From assembly GCA_964019425.1 (NCBI GenBank), contig OZ025799.1, forward strand, positions 992,001 to 1,056,000: a stretch of DNA of 64,000 nucleotides, in the 5' to 3' direction. The position numbers and the translations under genes are program-made. This document shows, piece by piece, positions 19,739-32,067 of this stretch. Position 1 is the first letter of the stretch. The number at the start of each line of letters is the position of its first letter. This DNA comes from Flectonema sp. DT1601. Taxonomy: Eukaryota; Euglenozoa; Diplonemea; Diplonemida; Diplonemidae. The notes beneath the pieces are model-generated. The model made no database searches. It worked only from the letters and a program-made list of their open reading frames with translations, and was not told where the DNA came from.

Positions 19739-22697
19739 TCTTGTTTCCCATCTACTTTTTATTTTCTATTAGTTCTGGTCAGAAACTCCTGGGCAGCAAG
19801 AAGGAAAGTAGTTAAGTACTTCTGGGTGTTTGGCATCACCCCCCATAGTGAGCAAGTACAACAGGTAGCATTGGTAGTCTGTTGATCCTGAGTGATCCCA
19901 GCTACAGTTTTGTTTTTCTTTCTTTTTTTTAGAAGAAGATCAGGACATCCAAGCACTGCTGGATAGTTGCTGAATGCAGGGCCTGCCTGTGGCATTATAA
20001 TAACAGGCTAAGTCATTTGTAGTTCATAGTTTACCTTTGATTTTATAACTTCACATAGGTACTATGAACGATGAGAGATCCAGTGGGATCACTCAGGGTC
20101 TAGTAGAGACCACCAATGTTGTGCGTTGATAGGCAAGGTGACCAACCTTGACATTCTTTCTTTTCTCTCCTGTTGTGACAAACACAAAATACACACACAG
20201 CTTACAGTGTGTTCTTTGTGTATGTTTTCTTCAGGTGTGAGTAGTTTTTTTGTTCTTGCTCTTCAGGGAGGGCCTTAGCCAAAAGCTAACAGTCCAAATC
20301 TCACCTGGTAACTTAACTCATTCTTTGTCAGTTTTGGCATCAAACCTGTAATGGTTACATTAACTACCATTTCAACAGGTTATTTACTTAATTATTTGTT
20401 CTAAAAGTTGCTAAGTATCTCTCACTTAGAAATTTTTTATTTTTTTATTTTCAGCTCAATTAGCTACAAAGTGTTACTACTAAGTGTTTCTCACTTAGAT
20501 TTTTTTTTTGCTTTTCAGCTCCTTAAAAGCTGCTAAGTATTTCTGCTAAGTGTTTCTCACTTAGAATTTTATTTTTATGTTCGTTTTCTATCCCTTCTCC
20601 TATCCCTTTTGTTCAAAAAAAGCGGGAGGAAATTCTCTCATTCACGCTAAGATGCACTCTGAACTTTGATTTTTTGATCTGAGTGTGAGGGAATGACCTG
20701 TTAGTGCATTGGGCATAGGCTGGGCTGCAGTTTAGATGTCTTAGGTGTTAATAGGGGGTTCCTCTTAGCATTTTTCTTTGTTCCCACCTTATGATTTTCT
20801 TAAAGAAAAAAAATAGAAGTCATAATGGTGCTTCCCTCTGGAAGGGTTGTAAGCCATGGTGTCCAACTAGATTAAAGGACAAGTCTGGGATAATCCCTGC
20901 CAGAGGGGCGAGTATTCTACCATGGTTGAAATACTCTGGCAACTGATCTTCAATTTTATGTTGTTTGTTAGCTGTGGCATTATAATAACAGGCTAAGTCA
21001 TTTGTAGTTCATAGTTTACCTTTGATTTTATAACTTCACATAGGTACTATGAACGATGAGAGATCCAGTGGGATCACTCAGGGTCTAGTAGAGACCACCA
21101 ATGTTGTGTGTTGATAGGCAAGGTGACCAACCTTGACATTCTTTCTTTTCTCTCCTGTTGTGACAAACACAAAATACACACACAGCTTACAGTGTGTTCT
21201 TTGTGTATGTTTTCTTCAGGTGTGAGTAGTTTTTTTGTTCTTGCTCTTCAGGGAGGGCCTTAGCCAAAAGCTAACAGTCCAAATCTCACCTGGTAACTTA
21301 ACTCATTCTTTGTCAGTTTTGGCATCAAACCTGTAATGGTTACATTAACTACCATTTCAACAGGTTATTTACTTAATTATTTGTTCTAAAAGTTGCTAAG
21401 TATCTCTCACTTAGAAATTTTTTATTTTTTTATTTTCAGCTCAATTAGCTACAAAGTGTTACTACTAAGTGTTTCTCACTTAGATTTTTTTTTTGCTTTT
21501 CAGCTCCTTAAAAGCTGCTAAGTATTTCTGCTAAGTGTTTCTCACTTAGAATTTTATTTTTATGTTCGTTTTCTATCCCTTCTCCTATCCCTTTTGTTCA
21601 AAAAAAGCGGGAGGAAATTCTCTCATTCACGCTAAGATGCACTCTGAACTTTGATTTTTTGATCTGAGTGTGAGGGAATGACCTGTTAGTGCATTGGGCA
21701 TAGGCTGGGCTGCAGTTTAGATGTCTTAGGTGTTAATAGGGGGTTCCTCTTAGCATTTTTCTTTGTTCCCACCTTATGATTTTCTTAAAGAAAAAAAATA
21801 GAAGTCATAATGGTGCTTCCCTCTGGAAGGGTTGTAAGCCATGGTGTCCAACTAGATTAAAGGACAAGTCTGGGATAATCCCTGCCAGAGGGGCGAGTAT
21901 TCTACCATGGTTGAAATACTCTGGCAACTGATCTTCAATTTTATGTTGTTTGTTAGCTGCTGGTGTAATTAAATCATGTGTTGATACTTGCATTTGTTTA
22001 TTTGTTATCTTTTACTACAATAACGCTTGCCTATATCTTTTCTTTTTATTCCCTATCTGTTCTGATCTGTTACTTCATTTGTCTTGTTTAACTTCAGTTA
22101 TATGCATTTTACTTTTTATTGTTTCCCATCTACTTTTTATTTTCTATTAGTTCTGGTCAGAAACTCCTGGGCAGCAAGAAGGAAAGTAGTTAAGTACTTC
22201 TGGGTGTTTGGCATCACCCCCCATAGTGAGCAAGTACAACAGGTAGCATTGGTAGTCTGTTGATCCTGAGTGATCCCAGCTACAGTTTTGTTTTTCTTTC
22301 TTTTTTTTAGAAGAAGATCAGGACATCCAAGCACTGCTGGATAGTTGCTGAATGCAGGGCCTGCCTGTGGCATTATAATAACAGGCTAAGTCATTTGTAG
22401 TTCATAGTTTACCTTTGATTTTATAACTTCACATAGGTACTATGAACGATGAGAGATCCAGTGGGATCACTCAGGGTCTAGTAGAGACCACCAATGTTGT
22501 GCGTTGATAGGCAAGGTGACCAACCTTGACATTCTTTCTTTTCTCTCCTGTTGTGACAAACACAAAATACACACACAGCTTACAGTGTGTTCTTTGTGTA
22601 TGTTTTCTTCAGGTGTGAGTAGTTTTTTTGTTCTTGCTCTTCAGGGAGGGCCTTAGCCAAAAGCTAACAGTCCAAATCTCACCTGGTAACTTAACTC
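19739..22697 (+). repeat. X composite: Xa-Xb-Xc-Xb-Xc-Xa-Xb
   Basis: Xa 19739-19988, Xb about 19989-20323, Xc about 20324-20972. Xb-Xc is then repeated from 20973 to about 21956, an exact tandem step of 984 bp with almost no differences. Xa (about 21975-22372) and Xb (22373-22697) follow. Xc holds several arms of AAGTGTTTCTCACTTAG that can pair with each other, and a block around GACCTGTTAGTGCATTGG. Conserved 62- and 78-codon minus-strand frames simply ride on the duplicated DNA. Confidence 0.85.
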
Positions 22698-22958
22698 ATA
22701 TAAAAAAAAAAAAAAAAACAAAAAGAATAAACAATGTTATCATTGTTTTTTTTTTTATCGTTCGACTTTGTCGACTAATTTTTATTTTCCGTTTTTTTTT
22801 CTTTAAAAATAAATAAAAAGAATTTAAAAAAAAAAAAAAAAAAAGAATAAACAATGTTATCATTGTTTTTTTATCGATCGACTATGTCGATCACTTTCTA
22901 TTTTCCGTCCTGGTCAAGACGCTAAACTGATTGTTTTTTCTTTAAAATATTAAAAAGG

Positions 22959-22990
<32 letters not shown>

Positions 22991-23102
22991 AATAAACAAT
23001 GTTATCATTGTTTTTTATCGATCGACTATGTCGATCACTTTCTATTTTCCGTCCTGGTCAAGACGCTAAACTGATTGTTTTTTCTTTAAAAAATAATTAA
23101 AA

Positions 23103-23135
<33 letters not shown>

Positions 23136-23390
23136 TTAATCAATGTTATCATTGTTTTTTTATCGATCGACTATGTCGATCACTTTCAATTTTCCGTCCT
23201 GGTCAGGACGCTAAACTGATTGTTTTTTCTTTAAAAATAAATGAAAAGAACAAAAAAAAAAAAAAAAAAAAAAGGAATAAACAATGTTATCATTGTTTTT
23301 TTTTTATCGATCGACTATGTCGATTACTTTCTATTTTCCGTCCTGGTCAAGACGCTAAACTGATTGTTTTTTCTTTAAAATAATTAAAAG

Positions 23391-23424
<34 letters not shown>

Positions 23425-23547
23425 AATAAACAATGTTATCATTTTTTTTTTTATCGATCGACTATGTCGATTAATTTCTATTTTCCGTCCTGATCGAGAC
23501 GCTAAACTGATTGTTTCCTTTTTTTAAATAATAAAAAAAAAAAAAAA
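22698..23547 (+). repeat. S satellite array, about six monomers
   Basis: Starts abruptly inside an A-run after Xb and ends with the CGTCCTGATCGAGACG variant before a D unit. One monomer has CGTCCTGGTCAGGACG, where the hairpin stem extends to seven perfect pairs. Confidence 0.88.
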
Positions 23548-23945
23548 AAAGAGCATCTCCCTGCTATCCTCATATCCCCACAATAATATTATACCTTTTC
23601 ATTTTCTCTTTCCTTTTCTGGTCTTTTTTTTTCTTTTTTTCCTTTTTCATACAACGTTTTTTATTTATATTTTTTTTTTTTTTTTTTTCATGTTTGATTA
23701 TTTCCTCTTCATATTTTTCTTTTTCTATTCTTTCTTTTTTTTTTTTTTTTTTTTCTCTGCCTCTCTCTCAATTCTGTTCGTTTCTTTGAAACGAAAATTC
23801 ATTTGAATATTATTCCTTGGTCAGCAACCATCATTGTCGCCCTTTGGGCCTGTTAAAAAAAATAAAAAATAAAAAGAAAGTTTACATCGGGAATAGGGCA
23901 GGAGCCAAAAGCTCCCAGTCCGTTACTTCCCACTTTATCGAAATA
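23548..23945 (+). repeat. D repeat, copy 4
   Basis: Full set of D landmarks from GAGCATCTCCCTGC to CTTTATCGAAA. Confidence 0.88.
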
Positions 23946-24687
23946 TTGTCTTGAAAACTTGAAGGGGGTTAACTATTGGATTTTGTACGTAAAATACAAG
24001 ACGAACGCCTGCTTTGGACACGCTGGTTTGTTCACAGTAACTTCGGTGGTCTTACCCACCAATTGATACTCACTGACAGATTTAAGTATCATCCATTGCA
24101 ATCTTCACTTGAAGTTACGATTCCTCTCAGCTGCATACACATCTCTTTTTTCCGTGTTGTCATTCAGTGCAGTACGGAATCGAGTTATTCAACTGTGAAT
24201 TAATCACCAAGACGAACACCAGGAAGGGGGGCGTTTGAGTTTGATTTGTAAAATACAACTATATCATCATAACGATATTTAACATCATAAGGATACCGCT
24301 AGCTACCATGCTGGTAACTGACCAACTCAGTCAACTCACTAATCTTTGGCCACCGTTCCGACTTTCTTTCCTTTCACACCGACAGTCCTCTAACGGACTA
24401 ATCACGTATCGAAAAAAACAGCGAAGGTCGAGCAACTTAATACCTCGTGCCGAAATTCTTGTGAGGAACTATTCTCAAGAATTTTTGCTGAAAAAAAAAT
24501 TTCCAAAAAAAAATTCCTCACAATAATAATTCCTTACCAGATCAAAGGAAACCCCCAGTAAAAATTTTTCCTTGATCAGGAATAATTTTTGTGGGAGAAG
24601 AATCTTGTGAAATAACGGTTCTTGAGGAGAAATTCCTTGCAAGGATAATTCCTGCAATAAGAATATAGGAAAGAAAATTAAAAAAAA
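23946..24687. other. Unassigned sequence between repeat blocks
   Basis: Not part of the S, E, D or X families. It contains a minus-strand C-family copy (24225-24300) and, at 24440-24660, AT-rich sequence with many AATTCCT/AGGAATT arms. Small open frames (75, 72 and 60 codons) have no recognisable features. Confidence 0.45.
24225..24300 (-). repeat. C-family dispersed repeat, minus-strand copy
   Basis: On the minus strand it reads GTATCCTTATGATGTTAAAT, GTTGTATTTTACAAATC and then a C-run, matching 7240-7340 in the same order. Confidence 0.6.
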
Positions 24688-24689
24688 AC

Positions 24690-24772
24690 TTTTTTAAGTG
24701 ACGCTGGTTGTCCACTGGTATGATTGTGGATTTGCATTCGCTAGGCTGCAGGTTCGAGTCCTGGTGGAGGAT
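24690..24772 (+). pseudogene. tRNA-like sequence with pol III boxes
   Basis: A-box-like TGGTTGTCCACTGG, B box GGTTCGAGTCC and a T-run terminator within 85 bp. The T stem again has a mismatched first pair and the acceptor arms do not pair, so it is unlikely to be a working tRNA. A minus-strand relative of its 3' end lies at ~5670-5700, where the complement reads GTTCGAGTCCTGGTGGA followed by T8. Confidence 0.55.
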
Positions 24773-25008
24773 TTTTTTTTTAATTAAAAACCATTAAAAG
24801 CCCTTTATTTTTATTTTTCCAAATTAAAGGGGAATTAAATCCCCTTTAATTTTAAAATAAAGGGCCCTTTAATTCATTAAATCCCCTTTAATTCCCCTTT
24901 ATTTCATTAAATTGGAAAATAAAGGGGAATTAATTAAAAGCCCTTTAATATTAAAAGCCCTTTATTTCCGCTTTAATTTTTAATTCCCCTTTAAAGGGGT
25001 ACAAGTAT
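24773..25008. repeat. Palindrome-rich CCCTTTAATT region
   Basis: Dense alternation of AAAGGGGAATTAAAT, CCCCTTTAATT and AAAGCCCTTTA that can pair in many registers. It may be the remains of small inverted-repeat elements inserted next to the tRNA-like sequence. Confidence 0.6.
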
Positions 25009-25692
25009 GTCTTTTTATTAATTTTTTAAAAAAAAAAAAAAAACAATCAGTTTAGCGTCTTGACCAGGACGGAAAACTGGAAGTAATCGACATAGTCGAT
25101 CGATAAAAAAAACAATGATAACATTGTTTCATCTTTTATATCGATAAAAAAGAATATAAAAAAAAAACAAAAAAAAAAAGAATAAACAATGTTATCATTG
25201 TTTTTTTTTATCGTTCGACTTTGTCGACTAATTTTTATTTTCCGTTTTTTTTTCTTTAAAAAATAAATAATAAGAATTTAAAAAAAAAAAAAAAAAGAAT
25301 AAACAATGTTATCATTGTTTTTTTATCGATCGACTATGTCGATCACTTTCTATTTTCCGTCCTGGTCAAGACGCTAAACTGATTGTTTTTTCTTTAAAAT
25401 AATTAAAAGGATTTAAAAAAAAAAAAAAAAAAAAAAAGAATAAACAATGTTATCATTGTTTTTTTATCGATCGCCTATGTCGATCACTTTCAATTTTCCG
25501 TCCTGGTCAGGACGCTAAACTGATTGTTTTTTCTTTAAAAATAAATAAAAAGAATAAAAAAAAAAAAAAAAAAAAGGAATAAACAATGTTATCATTGTTT
25601 TTTTTTTATCGATCGACTACGTCGATTACTTTCTATTTTCCGTCCTGGTCAAGACGCTAAACTGATTGTTTTTTCTTTAAAATAATTAAAAG

Positions 25693-25727
<35 letters not shown>

Positions 25728-25839
25728 TAAACAATGTTATCATTGTTTTTTTTCTATCGATCGACTATGTCGATTAATTTCTATTTTCCGTCCTGATCGA
25801 GACGCTAAACTGATTGTTTCCTTTTTTTAAATAATAAAT

Positions 25840-25865
<26 letters not shown>
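25009..25865. repeat. S satellite, inverted fragment then direct array
   Basis: One minus-orientation monomer (25038-25130) abuts about five plus-orientation monomers. Both junctions lie in A/T runs. It ends with the CGTCCTGATCGAGACG variant before D. Confidence 0.85.
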
Positions 25866-25870
<5 letters not shown>

Positions 25871-26271
25871 ATCTCCCTGCTATCCTCATATCCCCACAAT
25901 AATATTATACCTTTTCATTTTCTCTTTCCTTTTCTGGTCTTTTTTTTTTTTTTTTCTTTTTTTCCTTTTTCATACAACGTTTTTTATTTATATTTTATTT
26001 TATTTTTTTTTTTTTTCATGTTTGATTATTTCCTCTTCATATTTTTTTTCTATTCTTTCTTTTTTTTTTTTTTTTTTTCTCTACCTCTCTCTTAATTCTG
26101 TTCGTTTCTTTGAAACGAAAATTCATTTGAATATTATTCCTTGGTCAGCAACCATCATTGTCGCCCTTTGGGCCTGTTAAAAAAAAAAAAAAATAAAAAG
26201 AAAGTTTACATCGGGAATAGGGCAGGAGCCAAAAGCTCCCAGTCCGTTACTTCCCACTTTATCGAAATTCT
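25866..26271 (+). repeat. D repeat, copy 5
   Basis: Complete D landmarks; directly followed by S in the opposite orientation. Confidence 0.88.
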
Positions 26272-26556
26272 TTTAAATCCTTTTAATTATTTTTTAAAGA
26301 AAAAACAATCAGTTTAGCGTCTTGACCAGGACGGAAAATAGAAAGTAATTGACATAGTCGATCGATAAAAAAAAAAAACAATGATAACATTGTTTATTCC
26401 TTTTTTTTTTTTTTTTTTATTCTTTTTATTTATTTTTAAAGAAAAAACAATCAGTTTAGCGTCCTGACCAGGACGGAAATTAGAAAGTGATCGACATAGT
26501 CGATCGATAAAAAAACAATGATAACATTGTTTATTCTTTTTTTTTTTTTTTTTTTT
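26272..26556 (-). repeat. S satellite, two inverted monomers
   Basis: Two monomers in minus orientation, ending in a long T-run where the GC-rich island begins. The first bases of the island (ACCGACGTAGTCGG) still look like the S hairpin with changed stem pairs. Confidence 0.85.
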
Positions 26557-27965
26557 TTGTACCGACGTAGTCGGAGAAGAAACTATTCAGATTGAAAACC
26601 GATTATTTCTTATGGTCATGATTTATTTTCCCCGTGCGACAGGATTTTGTCTGCGTTCAACGAAAAAACAACTATGCCAGGAGTCAACCCAAATACAGTG
26701 CTGCAATTGTCGGCTGGAGCCGGAAGGGGCCAGCCCCAACTAGCACCCCAGTCGGCCGTGGATAACACGGTACTCGTGGCCCAGGCCGCGATAGCCGCCC
26801 ACACCGCCGAGGCACACACGAGGGCGACAGAAGCAGCAGCCGCCGGAGAAATCCGGGCGTTATACGCAGAAGGAAACGCCGCGATTGCGGCGACCAACTC
26901 AGCAGCCTCACAAGCCGTTACTTATGCGCAGGCGGGAAGGGAGATCGAGACGGTACGGGCACAGGCGGGTGTGGCCGTGACCCAGGCGATGGCAGGGAGA
27001 GAGGTCGACCACGCCAGAGCCCAGGCGGGGGTAGCGGTGACGGAGGCCCAAGCCGGACGGCAGGTAGATGCAGCCCGCGCCCAGTGTGGACTGATGGTGA
27101 ACGAAGCGGAGGTGGCAGTGAGGACAGCCCAGTTAGAGGCCAAGCACGAGAAGGAGTTGGCTGGATTACGAGCCCAGCTAGAGCTGGAGAGACGTACAGC
27201 GAAGCTGACCGCACCGGCACCAGCACCAGCACCAGCACCATTACCTGCACCGACACAGGCACAAGCTCCCGGAATCGAAGAGGAGGATCTGGCTTCACTG
27301 CGTCGGCAGATACGCCACGAGGAGGAGAAGAGAGTGTTGCAGGATCAGTTGCTGAATCTAAGGACGGGAAACGATGGAGCCCACCTGACCGGCGGAGTGG
27401 GTTCCGATCATCAGCTGGAAGAAATCACCAGGGGACCGCTGATGGGCGGTCTGGCGTCAATCGACGTGGACGCCTGGTGGGAAGGAAGCGCCGAGCACTT
27501 ATCGTTAGTGCACGTCCACCAGCGGGAACACTACCGCGAGCTGGTGGAGGCAAAAGCAGGAGCCCACGCCCGTCCCCAAGCGCACGAAGCACACGCCAGA
27601 TTGCGAGAGCTCGGAATAGTGATGGCAAGGTTACCCTCCATCGACAACCTGGAAGAAGCGGAACGACTCATCAGGGACATACAGAGGCCCCCCGCAACGA
27701 AGAGTCGGCACTGACCTCAATGCTAGAGGGACTGGAATATTGTCGGTGCGAGACGTGGGTCGACCGAGAATGACGGAGGAGGAGGTGACGAAGCCGAAGG
27801 CGATGACTGTGACGAAGTCGGCTCTTCAGATGGTGGGAAATGCACTATCACACTCGAGGTGACGCGGGCTGGAGGCGGCACAGCGTCGGCTGATTCAGTT
27901 TCGGAACAGTTGGCACGCGACGACGGGAGTCTTGTTGTCGTGGGATCTGGCGATCATTTACTGGG
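26557..27965 (+). mobile_element. GC-rich island 1, foreign-looking insert
   Basis: About 1.4 kb of distinctly GC-rich sequence enclosed by AT-rich satellite, with inverted S on the left and direct S on the right. It carries the 346-codon ORF described separately. Downstream, at 27770-27970, there is GC-rich sequence without a clear gene. No terminal repeats are visible. I infer a fragment of a larger element because a second island of similar size and composition lies in the same block (37575-38970). Its family is unknown. Confidence 0.55.
26674..27714 (+). CDS. Ala-rich coiled-coil protein with 20-residue repeats
   Basis: 346 codons from the ATG at 26674. The frame is open 27 nt further upstream without another ATG. 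Residues ~20-150 are Ala/Gln-rich and contain three tandem copies of a ~20-residue unit (residues ~85-144), with AQAGREIETVRAQAG as the first half. Residues ~155-185 look like a charged coiled coil. A Pro/Ala linker (~190-205) is followed by a second helical Glu/Arg segment and a compact C-terminal part with DVDAWWEGSAEHL. Codon use is GC-rich, unlike neighbouring host genes. I do not recognise the family. A structural protein of a mobile element is possible, but nothing in the sequence proves it. Confidence 0.6.
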   Translation: MPGVNPNTVLQLSAGAGRGQPQLAPQSAVDNTVLVAQAAIAAHTAEAHTRATEAAAAGEIRALYAEGNAAIAATNSAASQAVTYAQAGREIETVRAQAGVAVTQAMAGREVDHARAQAGVAVTEAQAGRQVDAARAQCGLMVNEAEVAVRTAQLEAKHEKELAGLRAQLELERRTAKLTAPAPAPAPAPLPAPTQAQAPGIEEEDLASLRRQIRHEEEKRVLQDQLLNLRTGNDGAHLTGGVGSDHQLEEITRGPLMGGLASIDVDAWWEGSAEHLSLVHVHQREHYRELVEAKAGAHARPQAHEAHARLRELGIVMARLPSIDNLEEAERLIRDIQRPPATKSRH

Positions 27966-29116
27966 TTAGCGTCCTGGTCAAGACGCTAAACTGATTGTTT
28001 TTTCTTTAAAAAATAATAAGAAGGATTTAAAAAAAAAAAAAAAAAAATAAAAAAAAGAATAAACAATGTTATCATTGTTTTTTTATCGTTCGACTTTGTC
28101 GACTAATTTCTATTTTCCGGTTTATTTTCTTAAAAAATAAATAAAAAGAATTTAAAAAAAAAAAAAAAAAAAAAGAATAAACAATGTTATCATTGTTTTT
28201 TTATCGATCGACTATGTCGATTACTTTCTATTTTCCGTCCTGGTCAAGACGCTAAACTGATTGTTTTTTTTTTTTCAAAATTAATAAAAAAGAATATGAA
28301 AAAAAAAATAAAAAAAAGAATAAACAATGTTATCATTGTTTTTTTATCGTTCGACTTTGTCGACTAATTTCTATTTTCCGTTTTTTTTCTTAAAAAATAA
28401 ATAAAAAGAATTTAAAAAAAAAAAAAAAAAAAAAGAATAAACAATGTTATCATTGTTTTTTTATCGATCGACTTTGTCGACTAATTTCTATTTTCCGTCC
28501 TGGTCAAGACGCTAAACTGATTGTTTTTTCTAAATAAATAAAAAGAATAAAAAAAAAAAAAAAAAAAAAAAGATTAAACAATGTTATCATTGTTTTTTTT
28601 TATCGATCGACTATGTCGATTACTTTCTATTTTCCGTCCTGGTCAGGACGCTAAACTGATTGTTTTTTCTTTAAAAAATAAATAAAAAGAATAAAAAAAA
28701 AAAAAAAAAAAAAAAGAATAAACAATGTTATCATTGTTTTGTTATCGATCGACTTTGTCGACTAATTTCTATTTTCCGTCCTGGTCAAGACGCTAAACTG
28801 ATTGTTTTTTCTTTAAAAAAATAAATAAAAAGAATAAAAAAAAAAAAAACAAAAAAAAAAGAATAAACAATGTTATCATTGTTTTTTTATCGATCGACTA
28901 TGTCGATCACTTTCTATTTCCCGTCCTGGTCAGGACGCTAAACTGATTATTTTTTCTTTAAAAATAAATAAAAAGAATAAAAAAAAAAAAAAAAAAAGGA
29001 ATAAACAATGTTATCATTGTTTTTATTTTATCGATCGACTATGTCGATTACTTTCTATTTTCCGTCCTGGTCAAGACGCTAAACTGATTGTTTTTTCTTT
29101 AAAAAATAATAAGAAG

Positions 29117-29150
<34 letters not shown>

Positions 29151-30504
29151 AATAAACAATGTTATCATTGTTTTTTTATCGATCGACTATGTCGATCACT
29201 TTCTATTTTTCGTCCTGGTCAAGACGCTAAACTGATTGTTTTTTCTTTAAAAATAATAAAAAGGATTTAAAAAAAAAAAAAAAAAAAAAAAAAGAATAAA
29301 CAATGTTATCATTGTTTTTTTTTATCGATCGACTATGTCGATCACTTTCTATTTTCCGTCCTGGTCAAGACGCTAAACTGATTGTTTTTTTTTCAAAATT
29401 AATAAAAAAGAATATAAAAAAAATAAAAAAAAAAGAATAACAATGTTATCATTGTTTTTTTTTTTATCGTTCGACTTTGTTGACTAATTTCTATTTTCCG
29501 TTTTTTTTCTTTAAAAAATAAATAAAAAGAATTTAAAAAAAAAAAAAAAAAAAAAAAGAATAAACAATGTTATCATTGTTTTTTTTTCATCGATCGACTA
29601 TGTCGATTACTTTCTATTTTCCGTCCTGGTCAAGACGCTAAACTGATTGTTTTTTTTTCAAAATTAATAAAAAAGAATATGAAAAAAAACAAAAACAAAA
29701 AGAATAAACAATGTTATCATTGTTGTTTTTTATCGTTCGACTTTGTCGACTAATTTTTATTTTCCGTTTTTTTTTCTTTAAAAATAAATAAAAAGAATTT
29801 AAAAAAAAAAAAAAAAAGAATAAACAATGTTATCATTGTTTTTTTATCGATCGACTATGTCGATCACTTTCTATTTTCCGTCCTGGTCAAGACGCTAAAC
29901 TGATTGTTTTTTCTTTAAAATAATAAAAAGGATTAAAAAAAAAAAAAAAAAAAAAAAGAATAAACAATGTTATCATTGTTTTTTATCGATCGACTATGTC
30001 GATCACTTTCTATTTTCCGTCCTGGTCAAGACGCTAAACTGATTGTTTTTTCTTTAAAAAATAATTAAAAGGTTAAAAAAAAAAAAAAAAAAAAAAAAAT
30101 GATTAATCAATGTTATCATTGTTTTTTTATCGATCGACTATGTCGATCACTTTCAATTTTCCGTCCTGGTCAAGACGCTAAACTGATTGTTTTTTCTTTA
30201 AAAAATAATTAAAAGGTTAAAAAAAAAAAAAAAAAAAAAAAAATGATTAATCAATGTTATCATTGTTTTTTTATCGATCGACTATGTCGATCACTTTCAA
30301 TTTTCCGTCCTGGTCAGGACGCTAAACTGATTGTTGTTTTTTCTTTAAAATAATTAAAAGGATTTAAAAAAAAAAAAAAAAAAAAAAAAGAATAAACAAT
30401 GTTATCATTGTTTTTTTTTCTATCGATCGACTATGTCGATTAATTTCTATTTTCCGTCCCGATCGAGACGCTAAACTGATTGTTTCCTTTTTTTTAAATA
30501 ATAA

Positions 30505-30534
<30 letters not shown>
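27966..30534 (+). repeat. S satellite array, about 20 monomers
   Basis: The first part alternates A and B types. The later part (from ~28500) is mostly type A, with several CGTCCTGGTCAGGACG variants. Two adjacent monomers near 30060-30300 are nearly identical, including a GATTAATCAATG variant, which indicates very recent duplication. Confidence 0.9.
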
Positions 30535-30539
<5 letters not shown>

Positions 30540-30720
30540 ATCTCCCTGCTATCCTCATATCCCCACAATAATATTATACCTTTTCATTTTCTCTTTCCTT
30601 TTCTGGTCTTTTTTTTTTTTTTTTTTCTTTTTTTTCCTTTTTCATACAACGTTTTTTATTTATATTTTTTTTTTTTTTTTTATTTTTTTCATGTTTGATT
30701 ATTTCCTCTTCATATTTTTT

Positions 30721-30751
<31 letters not shown>

Positions 30752-30943
30752 CTCTGCCTCTCTCTTAATTCTGTTCGTTTCTTTGAAACGAAAATTCATT
30801 TGAATATTATTCCTTGGTCAGCAACAGTCATTGTCGCCCTCTGGGCCTGTTAAAAAAAAAAAAAAAAAATAAAAAGAAAGTTTACATCGGGAATAGGGCA
30901 GGAGCCAAAAGCTCCCAGTCCGTTACTTCCCACTCTATCGAAA
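30535..30943 (+). repeat. D repeat, copy 6
   Basis: Complete D landmarks; ends in CTCTATCGAAAATG rather than the usual TTATCGAAATTC and returns to S. Confidence 0.88.
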
Positions 30944-31092
30944 ATGAAAAGAATAAAAAAAAAAAAAAAAAAAAAGGAATAAACAATGTTATCATTGTTT
31001 TTTTTTTATCGATCAACTATGTCGATTACTTTCTATTTTCCGTCCTGGTCAAGACGCTAAACTGATTGTTTTTTCTTTAAAATAATTAAAAG

Positions 31093-31125
<33 letters not shown>

Positions 31126-31262
31126 ATAAACAATGTTATCATTGTTTTTTTTCTATCGATCAACTATGTCGATTAATTTCTATTTTCCGTCCTGATCGAG
31201 ACGCTAAACTGATTGTTTCCTTTTTTTAAATAATAAATAAAAAAAAAAAAAAAAAAAAAAAA
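30944..31262 (+). repeat. S satellite, two monomers
   Basis: Two plus-orientation monomers between two D copies, both with CGATCAACTATGTCG in place of CGATCGACTATGTCG. Confidence 0.88.
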
Positions 31263-31669
31263 AGAGCATCTCCCTGCTATCCTCATATCCCCACAATAAT
31301 ATTATACCTTATCATTTTCTCTTTCCTTTTCTGGTCTTTTTTTTTCTTTTTTTCCTTTTTCAAACAACGTTTTTTATTTATATATTTTTTTTTTTTTTTT
31401 TTTTTTCATGTTTGATTATTTCCTCTTCATATTTTTTTTTTCTATTCTTTCTTTTTTTTTTTTTTTTTTTCTCTGCCTCTCTCTCAATTCTGTTCGTTTC
31501 TTTGAAACGAAAATTCATTTGAATATTATTCCTTGTTCAGCAACCATCATTGTCGCCCTTTGGGCCTGTTAAAAAAAAAAAAAAAAAAATAAAAAGAAAG
31601 TTTACATCGGGAATAGGGCAGGAGCCAAAAGCTCCCAGTCCGTTACTTCCCACTTTATCGAAATTCTTG
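31263..31669 (+). repeat. D repeat, copy 7
   Basis: Left arm of a D-X-D' inverted structure like that at 3725-5316. Confidence 0.88.
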
Positions 31670-31851
31670 ATGCCAAGACTGACAAGGACTGAGTTGAATT
31701 TACCAGGTGAGATTTGGACTGTTAGCTTTTGGCTAAGGCCCTCCCTGAAGAGCAAGAACAAAAAAACTACTCACACCTGAAGAAAACATACACAAAGAAC
31801 ACACTGTAAGCTGTGTGTATTTTGTGTTTGTCACAACAGGAGAGGAATTTC
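31670..31851 (-). repeat. X repeat fragment (Xb), inverted
   Basis: Reverse complement of the end of Xb, including TGAGATTTGGACTGTTAGC. It is a much shorter centre than in the 4.1-4.8 kb copy. Confidence 0.85.
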
Positions 31852-32036
31852 GATATAGTGGGAAGTAACGGACTGGGAGCTTTTGGCTCCTGCCCTATTC
31901 CCGATGTAAACTTTCTTTTTATTTTTTATTTTTTTTAACAGGCCCAAAGGGCGACAATGATGGTTGCTGACCAAGGAATAACATTCAAATGAATTTTCGT
32001 TTCAAAGAAACGAACAGAATTAAGAGAGAGGCAGAG

Positions 32037-32067
<31 letters not shown>

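Noticed and set aside
30364-30558. Poly-Phe and poly-Lys frames in the S and D repeats
   Set aside because: Products of A and T homopolymers, with no other coding sign.
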